A DNA stretch of 64,000 nt from Nitratireductor sp. B36 (GTDB lineage Bacteria; Pseudomonadota; Alphaproteobacteria; Rhizobiales; Rhizobiaceae). The notes below the pieces were generated by a model that made no database searches, was not told the origin of the DNA, and saw only the letters and a program-made list of their open reading frames with translations. The stretch spans positions 696,997-760,996 of the forward strand of contig NZ_JACKZY010000003.1 in assembly GCF_020833685.1 (NCBI RefSeq), read 5' to 3'. The translations under genes and the position numbers were made by a program. The stretch's first letter is position 1. The number at the start of each line of letters is the position of its first letter. This document shows positions 26,389 to 36,169 of the stretch, one piece after another.

Positions 26389-26403
26389 TTAACCACCCAT
26401 TAA
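26389..26403 (+). promoter_or_regulatory. CtrA box, full TTAA-N7-TTAA
   Basis: TTAA at 26389-26392 and TTAA at 26400-26403 are separated by exactly 7 bases (CCACCCA), matching the CtrA consensus. It lies about 25 bases before the likely start of the small RNA below. A GATTC (CcrM/GANTC) site at 26441-26445 follows. Confidence 0.65.
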
Positions 26404-26427
26404 GCATTACGCGTGTTTACTGTGTGT

Positions 26428-26523
26428 ATCCAGTGATCTGGATTCTTACCGAGTGGCTGGAGCCATTCTGTTTGACGCCTCCCTGTTTAAACTCCTGAGA
26501 GCCGCCTTCGCGGCTCTTTTTTT
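26428..26523 (+). ncRNA. Candidate small RNA under CtrA control
   Basis: The stretch between the acyl-CoA synthetase and the DUF1465 gene holds no plausible reading frame. It does have a full CtrA box at one end and a strong intrinsic terminator (stem 26498-26517 with a T-run to 26523) at the other. The acyl-CoA synthetase stops 155 bases before the terminator stem, so the hairpin could also be its own terminator. A separate transcript of about 95 bases starting near 26428 is the alternative I prefer because of the CtrA box placement. The internal CCTCCCTGTTT is anti-Shine-Dalgarno-like and could base-pair with mRNAs. The start site is an estimate. Confidence 0.45.
26498..26523 (+). terminator. 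Intrinsic terminator
   Basis: AGAGCCGC at 26498-26505 pairs perfectly with GCGGCTCT at 26510-26517 around CTTC, followed by a run of seven T. Confidence 0.9.
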
Positions 26524-26537
26524 GTCCAAATTCACTG

Positions 26538-26552
26538 TTAACCCTCCGTTAA
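26538..26552 (+). promoter_or_regulatory. Second full CtrA box, upstream of DUF1465 gene
   Basis: TTAA at 26538-26541 and TTAA at 26549-26552 flank 7 bases (CCCTCCG). It lies 134 bases before the start of the DUF1465 gene, suggesting cell-cycle control of that gene. Confidence 0.65.
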
Positions 26553-26686
26553 GGAAGAACTTGCCAACAGCTGTGCACAAGCCCATTCTTGAGTGACGTG
26601 CCGGCATTGAGAGTCAGGCGCACTTGTGATTGAACGCATCAACCGGCGGTGGCCGGAACAATTGTATCTGGTGGGGCGTAGGCACA

Positions 26687-27220
26687 ATGATTGAAAACGG
26701 GAACGGTCGCGCGACCACGATCAAGCTGGCCGAGCATCGCGTGTTCTCGGATTCATTCAAACCTCTCTACAACCAGGGAATGAGCCTGGTGGAGGAAGCT
26801 GCGGAATATCTCGACGGCGATGGGCGGGCCGATGCAAAACATCTGACGCGCGCTGGCGCTGCGCTCTACGCGGCTGAATCCATGCGCCTGACGACACGCC
26901 TCATGCAGCTTGCCTCATGGCTTCTTCTGCAGCGGGCTGCAAACTCCGGCGAGATGACCCGTGAGCAGGTAGCGGCGGAAAAATCCAAGGTGCGCCTCGA
27001 CACGCATTCACCGCAGGAACAGGCGCCGGGCTGGTCGGATCTTCCGGAGAAGTTCCAGAGCCTCGTCGTGCGCTCCATGCGGCTTCAGGATCTGGTCCGC
27101 CGGATGGATGAGGAAATCTATGGTGGCGAACCGGCACGGGCTGAAGGGACGGATATTTTCAGCAACAATCCGGTTTATGAGCAGATCACTCTCCTGAAAA
27201 CAGCATTCGGCCACCGCTGA
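26687..27220 (+). CDS. DUF1465-family protein
   Basis: The product has 177 residues from the ATG at 26687; a longer frame from 26630 lacks support. It is predicted all-helical and contains the family segments VFSDSFKPLYNQGM and EAAEYLDGDGR near the start, then AESMRLTTRLMQLASWLLLQRA and VVRSMRLQDLVRRMDEEIYG (each abridged in meaning only). DUF1465 is restricted to alphaproteobacteria and has no firm function. The upstream CtrA box points to a cell-cycle role. Its last 35 bases overlap the 3' end of the convergent permease gene. Confidence 0.82.
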   Translation: MIENGNGRATTIKLAEHRVFSDSFKPLYNQGMSLVEEAAEYLDGDGRADAKHLTRAGAALYAAESMRLTTRLMQLASWLLLQRAANSGEMTREQVAAEKSKVRLDTHSPQEQAPGWSDLPEKFQSLVVRSMRLQDLVRRMDEEIYGGEPARAEGTDIFSNNPVYEQITLLKTAFGHR

Positions 27221-28037
27221 ACAGCCAGTCGAACACGATCTCGGTGAGCGGCAGCGCAATCAGCGCCGAAGCGATGATGAGCGTGAAGGCGATGCGGCGG
27301 TAGGTCGTGTCGCTGGCGATGCCATAGAGCCTGCCGCCAACGAGCAGGCTGAGCATGTAGGGCGGGATCATAAGAAGCCCCAGCATGACGCGCGAATGCT
27401 CGAACAGGCCGGCTGCCCACAGATTGCCGGCGGAGAAGATTTCCGAAATCAGGAAAAGGGTCATCAGATTGGCGCGCACAACCGCGACCGGTAGCGTTGA
27501 CGCCATCCAGTATATGATGACGGGCGGGCCGGGAATGGCGGCGATGCCCGACAGGGTTCCGGCAATGCCGCCAATGCCAAAGGAGAGGAGCAGGCTGCGC
27601 GGGCCATGATAGCGCCAGCCGCTGCGCAGAGTGAGTGCGCAGGCGAGGATGATCACGCAGATGACCCAGCGCAACACGGTCTCGTCTCCGTTTTTCAGGA
27701 TATAGACCCCGAGCGGGACGAACAGCGCCAGACCGGCAAGCACCGGCAGAACCTCGCGCCAGCGGGCGAGTTTTACGACGGGAAGCGCCACGGGAAGGGT
27801 GGGCAGCGAATCGATGATGACGAGCAGGACCACCGCCGTGACAGGATCGTAGAGCGCTCCGGCGATCGGGGCGACGATCAGCCCGGTGCCGAAACCCGAA
27901 AGCCCGCGCACAACACCGGCTGCCAGCACGGTGGCGGTCAGAAGGGCGAGACTGAGGTCGAATTCGGGCAGACTTCCATCTCCTGAAAAGGGCGGTGGCG
28001 AGCCCGCTTCTTCGCTCGTGCTGCTTGTGCGTGGCAA
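27186..28037 (-). CDS. TauE/SafE-family permease (second copy)
   Basis: The frame gives 283 residues but begins with a TTG that has no ribosome site, so the true start may lie nearer residue 20-28. Eight helices are visible, with [17 protein letters not shown] near residue 45 and the mirrored [19 protein letters not shown] near 155, the two repeat signatures of the family. It probably exports an organic or sulfur-containing anion. It is divergent from ruvC and overlaps the DUF1465 gene tail-to-tail by 35 bases. Confidence 0.83.
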   Translation of the reverse strand: MPRTSSTSEEAGSPPPFSGDGSLPEFDLSLALLTATVLAAGVVRGLSGFGTGLIVAPIAGALYDPVTAVVLLVIIDSLPTLPVALPVVKLARWREVLPVLAGLALFVPLGVYILKNGDETVLRWVICVIILACALTLRSGWRYHGPRSLLLSFGIGGIAGTLSGIAAIPGPPVIIYWMASTLPVAVVRANLMTLFLISEIFSAGNLWAAGLFEHSRVMLGLLMIPPYMLSLLVGGRLYGIASDTTYRRIAFTLIIASALIALPLTEIVFDWLFSGGRMLFSGE

Positions 28038-28065
28038 TGGGCCTGCCCACAGCTATGTTAGTGCC

Positions 28066-28581
28066 ATGAACACACCGATTCGCATTCTTGGCATCGACCC
28101 GGGGCTCCGGCGCACAGGCTGGGCCATCATCGATGCGCAGGGCAACTCCCTGCGCTTTGTGGGCGCTGGCACCGTGACGTCCGACGGCAAGGCCGATCTG
28201 GCCTCCAGACTGTGCCAGCTGCATGATGGTCTCGATGCCATTCTGCATGACCATCGACCGGATGAAGCGGCGGTGGAGGCGACCTTCGTCAACAAGGATG
28301 CCTCGGCGACGCTGAAGCTCGGCCAGGCGCGGGGCATCGCCATGCTGGTGCCGGCGCGGGCCGGTCTGCCGGTGGCCGAATATGCGCCCAATGCGGTGAA
28401 GAAAACCGTTATCGGGGTCGGTCACGGCGACAAGAAACAGATCCACATGATGGTGAAGGTGCTGATGCCGAAGGCGCGGTTTGACACGGATGACGCGGCG
28501 GATGCGATTGCCATTGCCATATGTCATGCCCATCACCGGCAATCCGCCACCTCCCGACTGGCCATGGAAGCACTCAAATGA
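28066..28581 (+). CDS. ruvC: Holliday junction resolvase RuvC
   Basis: This 171-residue RNase H-fold nuclease begins [14 protein letters not shown] with the first catalytic Asp. The second acidic residue is in VEATFVNKD, and the C-terminal acidic pair is in [13 protein letters not shown]. It cuts Holliday junctions delivered by RuvAB. The ATG at 28066 is chosen over a longer frame that would overlap the divergent permease. Its stop overlaps the ruvA start (ATGA). Confidence 0.96.
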   Translation: MNTPIRILGIDPGLRRTGWAIIDAQGNSLRFVGAGTVTSDGKADLASRLCQLHDGLDAILHDHRPDEAAVEATFVNKDASATLKLGQARGIAMLVPARAGLPVAEYAPNAVKKTVIGVGHGDKKQIHMMVKVLMPKARFDTDDAADAIAIAICHAHHRQSATSRLAMEALK

Positions 28582-29198
28582 TCGGTAAACTCAAGGGCAT
28601 CATCGACGAGATCGCCGAAGACCACTGCATTATAGATGTGGGGGGCGTCGGGTATGTCGCCTATTGTCCGGCGCGGACGCTGGCGGCGCTCGACGGCGAG
28701 GGGACGGCTGTGACGCTGTTCATCGAGACCTATGTACGCGAGGACATGATCCGGCTTTATGGATTCCGCACCGCGCTGGAGCGCGAATGGTTCCGGCTGT
28801 TGCAAAACAATGTGCAGGGCGTGGGGGCCAAGGTGGCGCTTTCGGTGCTTTCGACACTTTCGGCTTCGGAACTGGCCAATGCGATTGCGCTCAAGGATGC
28901 GGCCACCGTGGCGCGCGCGCCTGGCGTGGGCAAGAAGGTTGCCGAACGGATCGTGACCGAACTGAAGAGCAAGGCCCCTGCCTATGCCGGAGAGGCAACC
29001 GGCACGATCGGCCTGAAGCAGGAACTGGGTGAAGGGGCTGCGCCTGCGCCTGTCGCCGATGCCGTATCGGCGCTCTCCAATCTCGGCTATTCACGCGACG
29101 TGGCGGCGAATGCCGTCGCTGCCGCAATGAAGGCAGCGGGCGAGGGGGCGGATGCCGGCACGCTGATCAGGCTTGGCCTGAAGGAACTGGCGCGTTAG
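28578..29198 (+). CDS. ruvA: Holliday junction branch-migration protein RuvA
   Basis: This 206-residue protein starts with the OB domain [12 protein letters not shown]. It then has the two helix-hairpin-helix motifs ([19 protein letters not shown] and [19 protein letters not shown], abridged) and a C-terminal RuvB-binding domain ending [10 protein letters not shown]. It recognises the four-way junction and loads RuvB. The start overlaps ruvC by 4 bases, indicating coupled translation. Confidence 0.96.
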   Translation: MIGKLKGIIDEIAEDHCIIDVGGVGYVAYCPARTLAALDGEGTAVTLFIETYVREDMIRLYGFRTALEREWFRLLQNNVQGVGAKVALSVLSTLSASELANAIALKDAATVARAPGVGKKVAERIVTELKSKAPAYAGEATGTIGLKQELGEGAAPAPVADAVSALSNLGYSRDVAANAVAAAMKAAGEGADAGTLIRLGLKELAR

Positions 29199-29253
29199 TC
29201 AGGGCCATGAGCGCGCTGTTTGCGCTGTATGATTGTGAAATGGAAGTCTGCGG

Positions 29254-30300
29254 ATGACGGATGGCGACAGGCTGATTGCAGCCGACAAGCGCGGTGAGGA
29301 CCTGGACTCGACGATGCGTCCGCAGTCGCTGGACGATTTCGTTGGGCAGAAGGCGGCGCGCGCCAATCTGAAAGTTTTCATTGAAGCTGCGCGTGGACGC
29401 GGCGAGGCGCTGGACCATGTGCTTTTTGTCGGGCCGCCCGGCCTTGGCAAGACCACGCTGGCGCAGATCATGGCGCGCGAACTGGGGGTGAATTTCCGTT
29501 CCACCTCCGGTCCGGTGATCGCAAAGGCGGGTGATCTGGCGGCGCTTTTGACCAATCTCGAAGAGCGCGATGTGCTCTTCATCGATGAAATCCACCGGCT
29601 GAACCCGGCGGTGGAGGAGATCCTCTATCCGGCGATGGAGGATTTTCAGCTCGACCTGATCATTGGCGAGGGGCCGGCCGCGCGCTCGGTGAAGATCGAT
29701 CTGGCCAAGTTCACGCTGGTGGCGGCGACGACGCGGCTTGGCCTTTTGACGACACCGCTGCGCGACCGTTTCGGCATTCCCGTGCGGCTCGATTTCTACA
29801 CGGTCGACGAACTGCAATCGATCGTGACACGCGGCTCGCGCATTCTTGGCCTGCCATTGGCCGCGGACGGGGCAGAGGAAATCGCACGAAGGGCGCGGGG
29901 TACCCCGCGCATAGCCGGGCGTCTTTTGCGCCGGGTGCGCGATTTCGCCACCGTGGCGGGCGCGAGCGAGGTGACGCGGAAAGTGGCCGACGAGGCGTTG
30001 TCTCGGCTGGAAGTCGATGCGCTTGGCCTCGATCAGCTCGACCGGCGCTACCTCACCATGATCGTGGAGAACTTCGGTGGCGGGCCGGTGGGCATCGAAA
30101 CGATAGCGGCGGCACTCTCCGAACCGCGCGACGCCATCGAAGATATCATCGAACCCTATCTGATCCAGCAGGGCTTCATCCAGCGCACCCCGCGCGGGCG
30201 TGTGCTGGCCGCCAAGGCCTGGCGGCACATGGGGCTTCAGCCACCGAAGGAAGTGGCGGAAGCGCAGATCAGCCTGTTTCAGGAGGGGAATGGGGAATGA
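29254..30300 (+). CDS. ruvB: Holliday junction branch-migration helicase RuvB
   Basis: This 348-residue AAA+ motor has Walker [13 protein letters not shown] near residue 67, Walker [12 protein letters not shown] near 116, a sensor [17 protein letters not shown] segment and a winged-helix C-terminal domain ending in [15 protein letters not shown]. It drives branch migration with RuvA. It ends in an ATGA overlap with ybgC, the usual ruvB-ybgC-tol join of alphaproteobacteria. Confidence 0.97.
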   Translation: MTDGDRLIAADKRGEDLDSTMRPQSLDDFVGQKAARANLKVFIEAARGRGEALDHVLFVGPPGLGKTTLAQIMARELGVNFRSTSGPVIAKAGDLAALLTNLEERDVLFIDEIHRLNPAVEEILYPAMEDFQLDLIIGEGPAARSVKIDLAKFTLVAATTRLGLLTTPLRDRFGIPVRLDFYTVDELQSIVTRGSRILGLPLAADGAEEIARRARGTPRIAGRLLRRVRDFATVAGASEVTRKVADEALSRLEVDALGLDQLDRRYLTMIVENFGGGPVGIETIAAALSEPRDAIEDIIEPYLIQQGFIQRTPRGRVLAAKAWRHMGLQPPKEVAEAQISLFQEGNGE

Positions 30301-30764
30301 ACGAAGCTGCTGACGGGAGTTTGAACGTCGCGCTTTCCGGTGAACTGACTGACTTCGGACATCGGCTCGTGGCGCGGGTCTATTTCGCCGATACGGATTT
30401 CACCGGCGTTGTCTATCATGCCCGCTATCTGGAGTTTCTGGAGCGGGGACGCTCAGATTTCCTGCGGCTGGCCGGTGTGCACCACACCGAACTGGCCGAT
30501 GGAAAGCATGGCGAGGTGCTTTCCTGGGTGGTGCGGCGAATGGAGATCGATTTTCGCCAGCCAGCCCGGGTGGACGATATCGTGACGGTGGAGACACGCA
30601 CAGAGGCGATATCGGGAGCGCGCATTCAAATGGCGCAACGGCTGCTGCGCGGCGGGAACGTGCTGGTGGAGGCGAAAGTCGAAGCGGCAATCATCAGCGC
30701 TTCCGGGCGGCCACGGCGGTTTCCGAAAGAGTGGATCGCCGCCTTCAAGCCAAAGGGGGCATGA
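30297..30764 (+). CDS. ybgC: Acyl-CoA thioesterase YbgC of the Tol-Pal cluster
   Basis: This 155-residue hotdog protein has the catalytic [17 protein letters not shown] motif (Asp near residue 27) and the central [18 protein letters not shown] strand. YbgC hydrolyses short acyl-CoA thioesters and is conserved beside tolQRAB-pal. Its start overlaps the ruvB stop. A 7-bp hairpin without a T-run follows the stop at 30775-30794. Confidence 0.92.
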   Translation: MNEAADGSLNVALSGELTDFGHRLVARVYFADTDFTGVVYHARYLEFLERGRSDFLRLAGVHHTELADGKHGEVLSWVVRRMEIDFRQPARVDDIVTVETRTEAISGARIQMAQRLLRGGNVLVEAKVEAAIISASGRPRRFPKEWIAAFKPKGA

Positions 30765-30846
30765 ACCATATCGGTGGGTGCTTTTATGCACCCAGCACTG
30801 ATTCCATACGGAATCCCTGGTCGCGGTCCTATTTCCTAACGCTTAA

Positions 30847-30854
30847 TTAACCAT
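30847..30854 (+). promoter_or_regulatory. CtrA half-site upstream of tolQ
   Basis: TTAACCAT is the consensus CtrA half-site and sits inside TTAA-N7-TAAC, one step from the full box. It lies about 190 bases upstream of tolQ in a 282-base gap that otherwise shows only a probable promoter and leader. Confidence 0.35.
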
Positions 30855-31046
30855 AACGGTTCATGAAGAAAACCATGAAATCCGTAGCGAATCCGTGCGC
30901 CTTCCTTTCACCAAAATTTACCGGATAAAGGGGCGTTGAAGCATCTTGCGGGGACGCCTCGGATCGGACGCAGGCAACGGCACGCAAGCAGGGGCGCGGC
31001 CGAGACCGAGATGTACGCCGCCCTGATCTTAAGAGGATGTTGATCC

Positions 31047-31760
31047 ATGGAAAGTGTTACGCTCGCCGCACCGGGTGGGGAGTTGTCGATCTGGGCTCTG
31101 TTCTGGCAGGCAGGCTGGGTGGTCAAGCTGGTCATGATCGGTCTGCTTGTCGCATCGGTCTGGACCTGGGCGATCATCGTTGACAAGCTGATTGCCTATG
31201 CGCGCATGCGCACGGCCCTTAATCGTTTCGAAAAGACCTTCTGGTCGGGCCAGTCGCTCGAGGAACTCTATCGTGCGCTTTCGGAGCGCAAGACAACCGG
31301 CATGGGCTCGATCTTCGTGGCTGCCATGCGGGAATGGAAAAAAAGCTTCGAGAAAGGTGCGCGCTCGCCCATTGGCCTGCAGACACGCATCGACAAGGCA
31401 ATGGACCTGGCGCTGACGCGCGAGATGGAGCGGCTTGAGAGTCGGCTCGGCTTCCTTGCCTCCATTGGCTCGGCGGCACCATTCATCGGCCTGTTTGGCA
31501 CGGTGGTCGGTATCATGACCTCCTTCCAGGCGATTGCCGGTTCCAAATCCACCAATCTGGCTGTTGTGGCACCGGGTATCGCCGAGGCTCTGCTGGCCAC
31601 GGCCATCGGCCTTCTGGCCGCAATTCCCGCCGTTATTGCCTATAACAAGCTGTCATCGGACGCGGGCAAGCTTGCCGGACGGATGGAAGGCTTCGCGGAC
31701 GAGTTTTCGACCATCCTCTCACGCCAGATCGACGAGAAGGTCGCCGCCAAGGCAGCTTAG
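31047..31760 (+). CDS. tolQ: Tol-Pal system proton channel TolQ
   Basis: This 237-residue inner-membrane protein has three helices (about 20-42, 140-165 and 175-200). The pore region reads IGSAAPFIGLFGTVVGIM, followed by ALLATAIGLLAAIPAVIAYN, both characteristic of TolQ/ExbB. TolQ and TolR harvest the proton gradient to energise TolA for outer-membrane constriction at division. It is the first gene of tolQRAB-pal. Confidence 0.95.
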   Translation: MESVTLAAPGGELSIWALFWQAGWVVKLVMIGLLVASVWTWAIIVDKLIAYARMRTALNRFEKTFWSGQSLEELYRALSERKTTGMGSIFVAAMREWKKSFEKGARSPIGLQTRIDKAMDLALTREMERLESRLGFLASIGSAAPFIGLFGTVVGIMTSFQAIAGSKSTNLAVVAPGIAEALLATAIGLLAAIPAVIAYNKLSSDAGKLAGRMEGFADEFSTILSRQIDEKVAAKAA

Positions 31761-31769
31761 GAGCGCACA

Positions 31770-32225
31770 ATGGGTATGTCAGTCGGATCGGCGGGCGGAA
31801 GAAACGGACGGCGGCGTGGCCGCCGCGGCTCGCGCTCGGGCCTGATCTCCGAGATCAACGTGACGCCTTTCGTGGACGTGATGCTGGTGCTGCTCATCAT
31901 TTTCATGGTGGCGGCGCCGCTTCTGACAGTCGGCGTGCCGATCGATCTTCCGGAGACACAGGCCAAGGCGCTGAACTCCGAGACACAGCCGATCACGGTT
32001 TCGGTCAACAATGAGGGCCAGATCTATCTGCAGGAGACCGAGGTGCCGATCGAAGAAGTGGTGCCGAAGCTGCAGGCGATTGCGCGCTCGGGCTATGACG
32101 AGCGCATCTATGTGCGCGGCGACCGCGCGGCCGACTACGGCACGGTGATGCGCGTGATGGCGCGCATCTCGGCGGCTGGATATCGCAATCTCGGCCTGGT
32201 CACGCTGCAGGAAGAAGGCAATTGA
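31770..32225 (+). CDS. tolR: Tol-Pal system protein TolR
   Basis: This 151-residue protein has an Arg-rich start, then one helix with the protonatable Asp in EINVTPFVDVMLVLL (about residue 35). A periplasmic domain with GDRAADYGTVMRVMARI follows. It pairs with TolQ 9 bases upstream. tolA starts 4 bases later. Confidence 0.95.
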   Translation: MGMSVGSAGGRNGRRRGRRGSRSGLISEINVTPFVDVMLVLLIIFMVAAPLLTVGVPIDLPETQAKALNSETQPITVSVNNEGQIYLQETEVPIEEVVPKLQAIARSGYDERIYVRGDRAADYGTVMRVMARISAAGYRNLGLVTLQEEGN

Positions 32226-32229
32226 CCGA

Positions 32230-33294
32230 ATGAAGGCGGGTCTCGTTACATCGGTGACCATGCACGCGGCGCTGCTGGGGTTCGGCCTGTTCTCGCTGTC
32301 GGCGCCGCGCGCCTTTGAGGTGGCGGATGTCGAAGCGCTGCCTGTCGACATCATCCCGATCGAATCGATGACGCAGGTGCAGGAAGGCGACAAGAAGGCT
32401 GCGCTCTCCGAGAAACCCGCGCCGACGCCGACCAAGCGTCCGGAGCCGGTGGAGAACGCGCAGAACACAGGCGACAATGATGTCGACCTGAAAACGCCGC
32501 CCACACCCGAACCGCGCAACCGCGAGGTGGAGAAGACGGCGGAGCCGCCGCCGGCGCCCAAACCCACCCCCAAACCGGAACCAAAGCCCGAACCAGAGCA
32601 GCAGCAGGCGGCGGCCGAGCCAACGCCGGTGCCTGCGACGGAAGTGCGGCCGGAGCCTCAACCCAAGCAGGAGGTGAAGCCGGACCCCGCTCCTGAAGAG
32701 ACGGTGGTGGCGGAAGCACCCGAAGCGACCGAGAGCGTTGCGCTGCCCAACAGCGCGCCGGTTCCGCAGTCGCGCCCTCAGCCCCCCAAGGCAAGCACGG
32801 CCAAGGCACCTGAGCGCAAGGACGCGGACAAGCCGGCACAGAAGACCGCTTCCAAGCCGAAATCGCAAAATTCCGATGAACTTTTTGATGAGGTTGCGGC
32901 CCTCCTGAACAAGGACAAGGCATCTGGCGGAGGCGCAAAGCGCTCGCAAGAGCAGGCGTCTCTCGGCGGCAGCCGCAGCACGCCGGGCGAGAAGCTTTCA
33001 CAGAGTGAGATGGATGCGCTGCGAGGCCAGATCCAACGATGCTGGAACGTGCCCGCCGGGGCGCTGGACGCGGAAAACCTCAAGGTTTCCGTTCAGATGA
33101 AACTGGACCCGAGCGGGAACATCGAGGGCAGTCCGCGCATTATTGCCGGCGGCAATGGGACCATGGTGGAGCGCGCGGCGGCGGAATCCGCCAGGCGTGC
33201 TGTTCTGCAGTGTGCGCCCTACAATCTGCCGGCAGCGAAATACGATACCTGGTCCGAAGTCATCGTCCACTTCGATCCAAGCGACATGTTTTAA
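32230..33294 (+). CDS. tolA: TolA-like Tol-Pal protein
   Basis: This 354-residue protein has one N-terminal helix (VTMHAALLGFGLFSL, residues 7-21) and a long Pro/Glu/Lys-rich periplasmic spacer (about 55-200) with KPEPKPEPEQQQ-like runs. The C-terminal domain (about 255-354) carries two cysteines in IQRCWNVPAG and VLQCAPYNLP, the TolA/TonB-like pattern. It links the TolQR motor to TolB/Pal. The polyproline spacer would need EF-P for smooth translation. Confidence 0.92.
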   Translation: MKAGLVTSVTMHAALLGFGLFSLSAPRAFEVADVEALPVDIIPIESMTQVQEGDKKAALSEKPAPTPTKRPEPVENAQNTGDNDVDLKTPPTPEPRNREVEKTAEPPPAPKPTPKPEPKPEPEQQQAAAEPTPVPATEVRPEPQPKQEVKPDPAPEETVVAEAPEATESVALPNSAPVPQSRPQPPKASTAKAPERKDADKPAQKTASKPKSQNSDELFDEVAALLNKDKASGGGAKRSQEQASLGGSRSTPGEKLSQSEMDALRGQIQRCWNVPAGALDAENLKVSVQMKLDPSGNIEGSPRIIAGGNGTMVERAAAESARRAVLQCAPYNLPAAKYDTWSEVIVHFDPSDMF

Positions 33295-33358
33295 CCTGAG
33301 CACCATTCGCAAGGCGATGGGGGCTGGAGCCTAACCAAAGCGGGAGAGGCAGGAGCAA

Positions 33359-34672
33359 ATGCAGATGATCATGAGAGCGACCTTCCTGATCGCGACGCTG
33401 GTCGCAGGGCTTGGCGTAGCGGTGCTGCCGGCACGGGCAGTGGTCGAGATCGACATCAACAAGGGTGTGGTTGAACCACTGCCAATCGCGATCACGGAGT
33501 TTATCTCCGCGGATGGCAAAGGTGCGGAGATCGCCAGCGTTGTCGAAGCAGACTTGCGGCGTTCCGGCCTGTTCGCGCCGATTGAGAAGGGCGCATTCAT
33601 CGAGAAGATATCCAATCCGGATGCGGCACCACGCTTTCAGGACTGGACGGTGATCAACGCGCAGGCGCTGGTGACCGGCAAGGTTTCGGAGACACCTGAC
33701 GGGCGGCTGCGCGCGGAGTTCCGACTGTGGGATACCTATGCAGGGCAGCAGCTCATCGGCGAGCAGTTTTTCACCAGCAAGGACAAATGGCGGCGTGTGG
33801 CGCACATCATCGCCGACGCGATCTACCAGCGGCTCACTGGTGAGACCGGGTATTTCGACACGCGCATCGTTTATGTGGACGAGTCCGGCCCACGCAACAA
33901 CCGGGTCAAGCGGCTTGCGATCATGGACCAGGACGGGGCGAACCACCGCTTCCTGACCGACGGGCGCGCCATCGTTCTGACGCCGCGTTTCTCGCCGACG
34001 CGCCAGGAAATCACCTACATGTCCTACGAGGGTGGGCAGCCGCAGGTTTATCTTCTGCAGCTAGAGACCGGTCAGCGCGAGCTTGTCGGCAATTTTCCCG
34101 GCATGACCTTTGCGCCGCGCTTCTCGCCCAACGGTCAGCAGATCGTGATGAGCCTTCTGCGCGACGACGGCAACTCCAACATTTTTGCCATGGATCTGAG
34201 AAGCCGCAACACGACGCGCCTGACGACCTCCAATGCCATCGACACATCGCCCTCCTATTCGCCGGACGGCTCGCAGATCGTGTTCACTTCCGACCGTGGC
34301 GGGCGGGCGCAGATCTATGTGATGAGCGCCAGTGGCGGCGATGCGAAGCGCATTTCTTTCGGTGATGGCACCTACTCAACGCCGGTGTGGTCGCCGCGCG
34401 GCGACCTGATCGCCTTCACCAAGCAGACGGGCGGTCAATTTCAGATCGGTGTGATGCGGACGGACGGTTCCGGCGAACGCATTCTGTCCTCCGGCTTCCT
34501 TCAGGAAGGGCCGACCTGGGCACCGAACGGTCGCGTGATCATGTTCTTCCGTCAGCCCGCGGGCTCGGCTGGTCCGCAGCTTTATTCTATCGACCTGACG
34601 GGTCGCAACGAGCAGAAGATCCCGACTGCGAATTACGGTTCGGACCCGGCCTGGTCGCCGCTCCTTGAGTAG
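33359..34672 (+). CDS. tolB: Tol-Pal translocation protein TolB
   Basis: This 437-residue protein has a signal peptide ending near VLPARA. The ATG at 33365 is equally possible, because AGGAG lies 9 bases upstream of it against 3 for 33359. An N-terminal TolB domain is followed by a six-bladed beta-propeller with repeated FSPxGxQI motifs (for example [14 protein letters not shown] and [15 protein letters not shown]). It is a periplasmic partner of Pal and TolA. It is separated by 64 bases from tolA. Confidence 0.95.
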   Translation: MQMIMRATFLIATLVAGLGVAVLPARAVVEIDINKGVVEPLPIAITEFISADGKGAEIASVVEADLRRSGLFAPIEKGAFIEKISNPDAAPRFQDWTVINAQALVTGKVSETPDGRLRAEFRLWDTYAGQQLIGEQFFTSKDKWRRVAHIIADAIYQRLTGETGYFDTRIVYVDESGPRNNRVKRLAIMDQDGANHRFLTDGRAIVLTPRFSPTRQEITYMSYEGGQPQVYLLQLETGQRELVGNFPGMTFAPRFSPNGQQIVMSLLRDDGNSNIFAMDLRSRNTTRLTTSNAIDTSPSYSPDGSQIVFTSDRGGRAQIYVMSASGGDAKRISFGDGTYSTPVWSPRGDLIAFTKQTGGQFQIGVMRTDGSGERILSSGFLQEGPTWAPNGRVIMFFRQPAGSAGPQLYSIDLTGRNEQKIPTANYGSDPAWSPLLE

Positions 34673-34854
34673 GATAGCCGCTGTCTCGGACTGAAACGCC
34701 GCGTTTCCGCCGTATTTTAAGCTAGTTTGCGCGAAATAACGGTTCTGATTTGCACCGATAGGGGTTTGTTAACCGCGTTTCTTGAGGGGTCCTTAACGGC
34801 AACGTGGTTACTGATCGTTGAACAAAATATCTCTAATCTGAAGGAGAGGTGGCA

Positions 34855-35358
34855 ATGCTGTCGATTGCAGCTATCGCCAAAAACCCGGTTGGCATCGCTC
34901 TGGTAGCGGCCCTTGCTTTGGCCGGTTGCGCCAATAAACAGGTTCCCAACAACGCGGCAGATATCGGTCTGGGCGGTGCGGGAGGACCTCCCGGTTCACA
35001 GCAGGAATTTACCGTTAGCGTCGGCGACCGGATATTCTTTGACCTCGACTCGTCGGTGATCCGTGCGGACGCGCAGCAGGTGCTGACGCGCCAGGCACAG
35101 TGGCTGAACAAGTACACGAATTATTCGATCACCGTCGAAGGCCATGCGGACGAACGCGGCACCCGTGAGTACAACCTCGCGCTCGGTGCGCGCCGTGCAG
35201 CTTCTGCGCGCGACTTCCTGGTGGCACGCGGCGTTGCGGCCAACCGCATTCGCACCATCTCCTACGGCAAGGAGCGTCCGGTCGCGACCTGCGACGATAT
35301 CTCCTGCTGGTCGCAGAACCGCCGTGCCGTCACGGTGCTGAACGGCGGCAGCAGCTAA
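34855..35358 (+). CDS. pal: Peptidoglycan-associated lipoprotein Pal
   Basis: This 167-residue lipoprotein has a signal with lipobox LALAGC. A linker is followed by an OmpA-like domain containing FFDLDSSVI, VEGHADERGTREYNLALG and RVxx-type closing residues. The ATG at 34855 is preceded by AAGGAGAGG; a GTG at 34849 overlaps that site. It anchors the outer membrane to peptidoglycan and completes the Tol-Pal system. The 182 bases before it probably hold a separate promoter. Confidence 0.96.
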   Translation: MLSIAAIAKNPVGIALVAALALAGCANKQVPNNAADIGLGGAGGPPGSQQEFTVSVGDRIFFDLDSSVIRADAQQVLTRQAQWLNKYTNYSITVEGHADERGTREYNLALGARRAASARDFLVARGVAANRIRTISYGKERPVATCDDISCWSQNRRAVTVLNGGSS

Positions 35359-35377
35359 GCTTCAGCCTCCACGAATA

Positions 35378-35416
35378 AAAAAAGCCGCGCCGGACTATGT
35401 CCGCGCGGCTTTTTTG
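35378..35416. terminator. Bidirectional intrinsic terminator between pal and rpe
   Basis: AAAAAAGCCGCG pairs with CGCGGCTTTTTT around an inner CGGAC-TAT-GTCCG hairpin with one bulged base. It can end pal on the plus strand and rpe on the minus strand. Confidence 0.92.
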
Positions 35417-35432
35417 TTGAAGGAGCTTTGGG

Positions 35433-36104
35433 TCAGCCGTTTGCTGAATTGCGGATCGCTGCGATATTCTTCGCGTAGGCTTCTTCGCCTTCACCCTTGA
35501 AAACAGCGGATCCGGCGACAAGCACATTGGCGCCGGCGGCAGTGAGTTCCCCGGCGTTTGCAGGTGAGACACCGCCATCGATCTCGATATCGATGGGTCG
35601 GTCGCCGATCATCGCCTTGATGCGGCGTACCTTTTCGACCACGGACGGGATGAAGGCCTGACCGCCGAAGCCTGGATTCACGGTCATCAGAAGCACGAGG
35701 TCGAGCTCATCGAGCACATATTCGATGACGTTCTCCGGGGTGGAGGGATTGAGCGAGACGCCGGCCTTCTTTCCGAGATTTCGGATCGTCTGCAAGGAGC
35801 GGTGCAGATGAGGACCGGCCTCCGCGTGAACGGTGATGATGTCGCAGCCAGCATCGGCGAAGGCAGCGAGATAGGGATCTGCCGGCGTGATCATCAGGTG
35901 GCAGTCGAATACCTTGTCGGTGCGATCGCGGATGGATTTGATAACTGGTGGGCCGAAGGTGATGTTGGGGACGAAATGGCCGTCCATCACATCGAGGTGT
36001 ATCCAGTCAGCGCCGGCCTTGGCGACGGTTTCGACCTCGTCGCCGAGACGAGAGAAATCCGAAGCGAGAATGGAAGGGGCGATGAGCGTGTTGCGCGCGG
36101 TCAT
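35433..36104 (-). CDS. rpe: Ribulose-phosphate 3-epimerase
   Basis: This 223-residue TIM barrel has the family motifs [31 protein letters not shown] (abridged), [14 protein letters not shown] and the phosphate-binding [17 protein letters not shown] C-terminal segment. It interconverts ribulose-5-P and xylulose-5-P in the pentose phosphate and Calvin cycles. The gene is single and convergent with pal. Confidence 0.96.
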   Translation of the reverse strand: MTARNTLIAPSILASDFSRLGDEVETVAKAGADWIHLDVMDGHFVPNITFGPPVIKSIRDRTDKVFDCHLMITPADPYLAAFADAGCDIITVHAEAGPHLHRSLQTIRNLGKKAGVSLNPSTPENVIEYVLDELDLVLLMTVNPGFGGQAFIPSVVEKVRRIKAMIGDRPIDIEIDGGVSPANAGELTAAGANVLVAGSAVFKGEGEEAYAKNIAAIRNSANG

Positions 36105-36169
36105 GGCGGTTTCCCGGAACGATGAGACTGGCCTGCCCTAACGCCTCTGTCCGCGCTTGTCGAGGTGCC

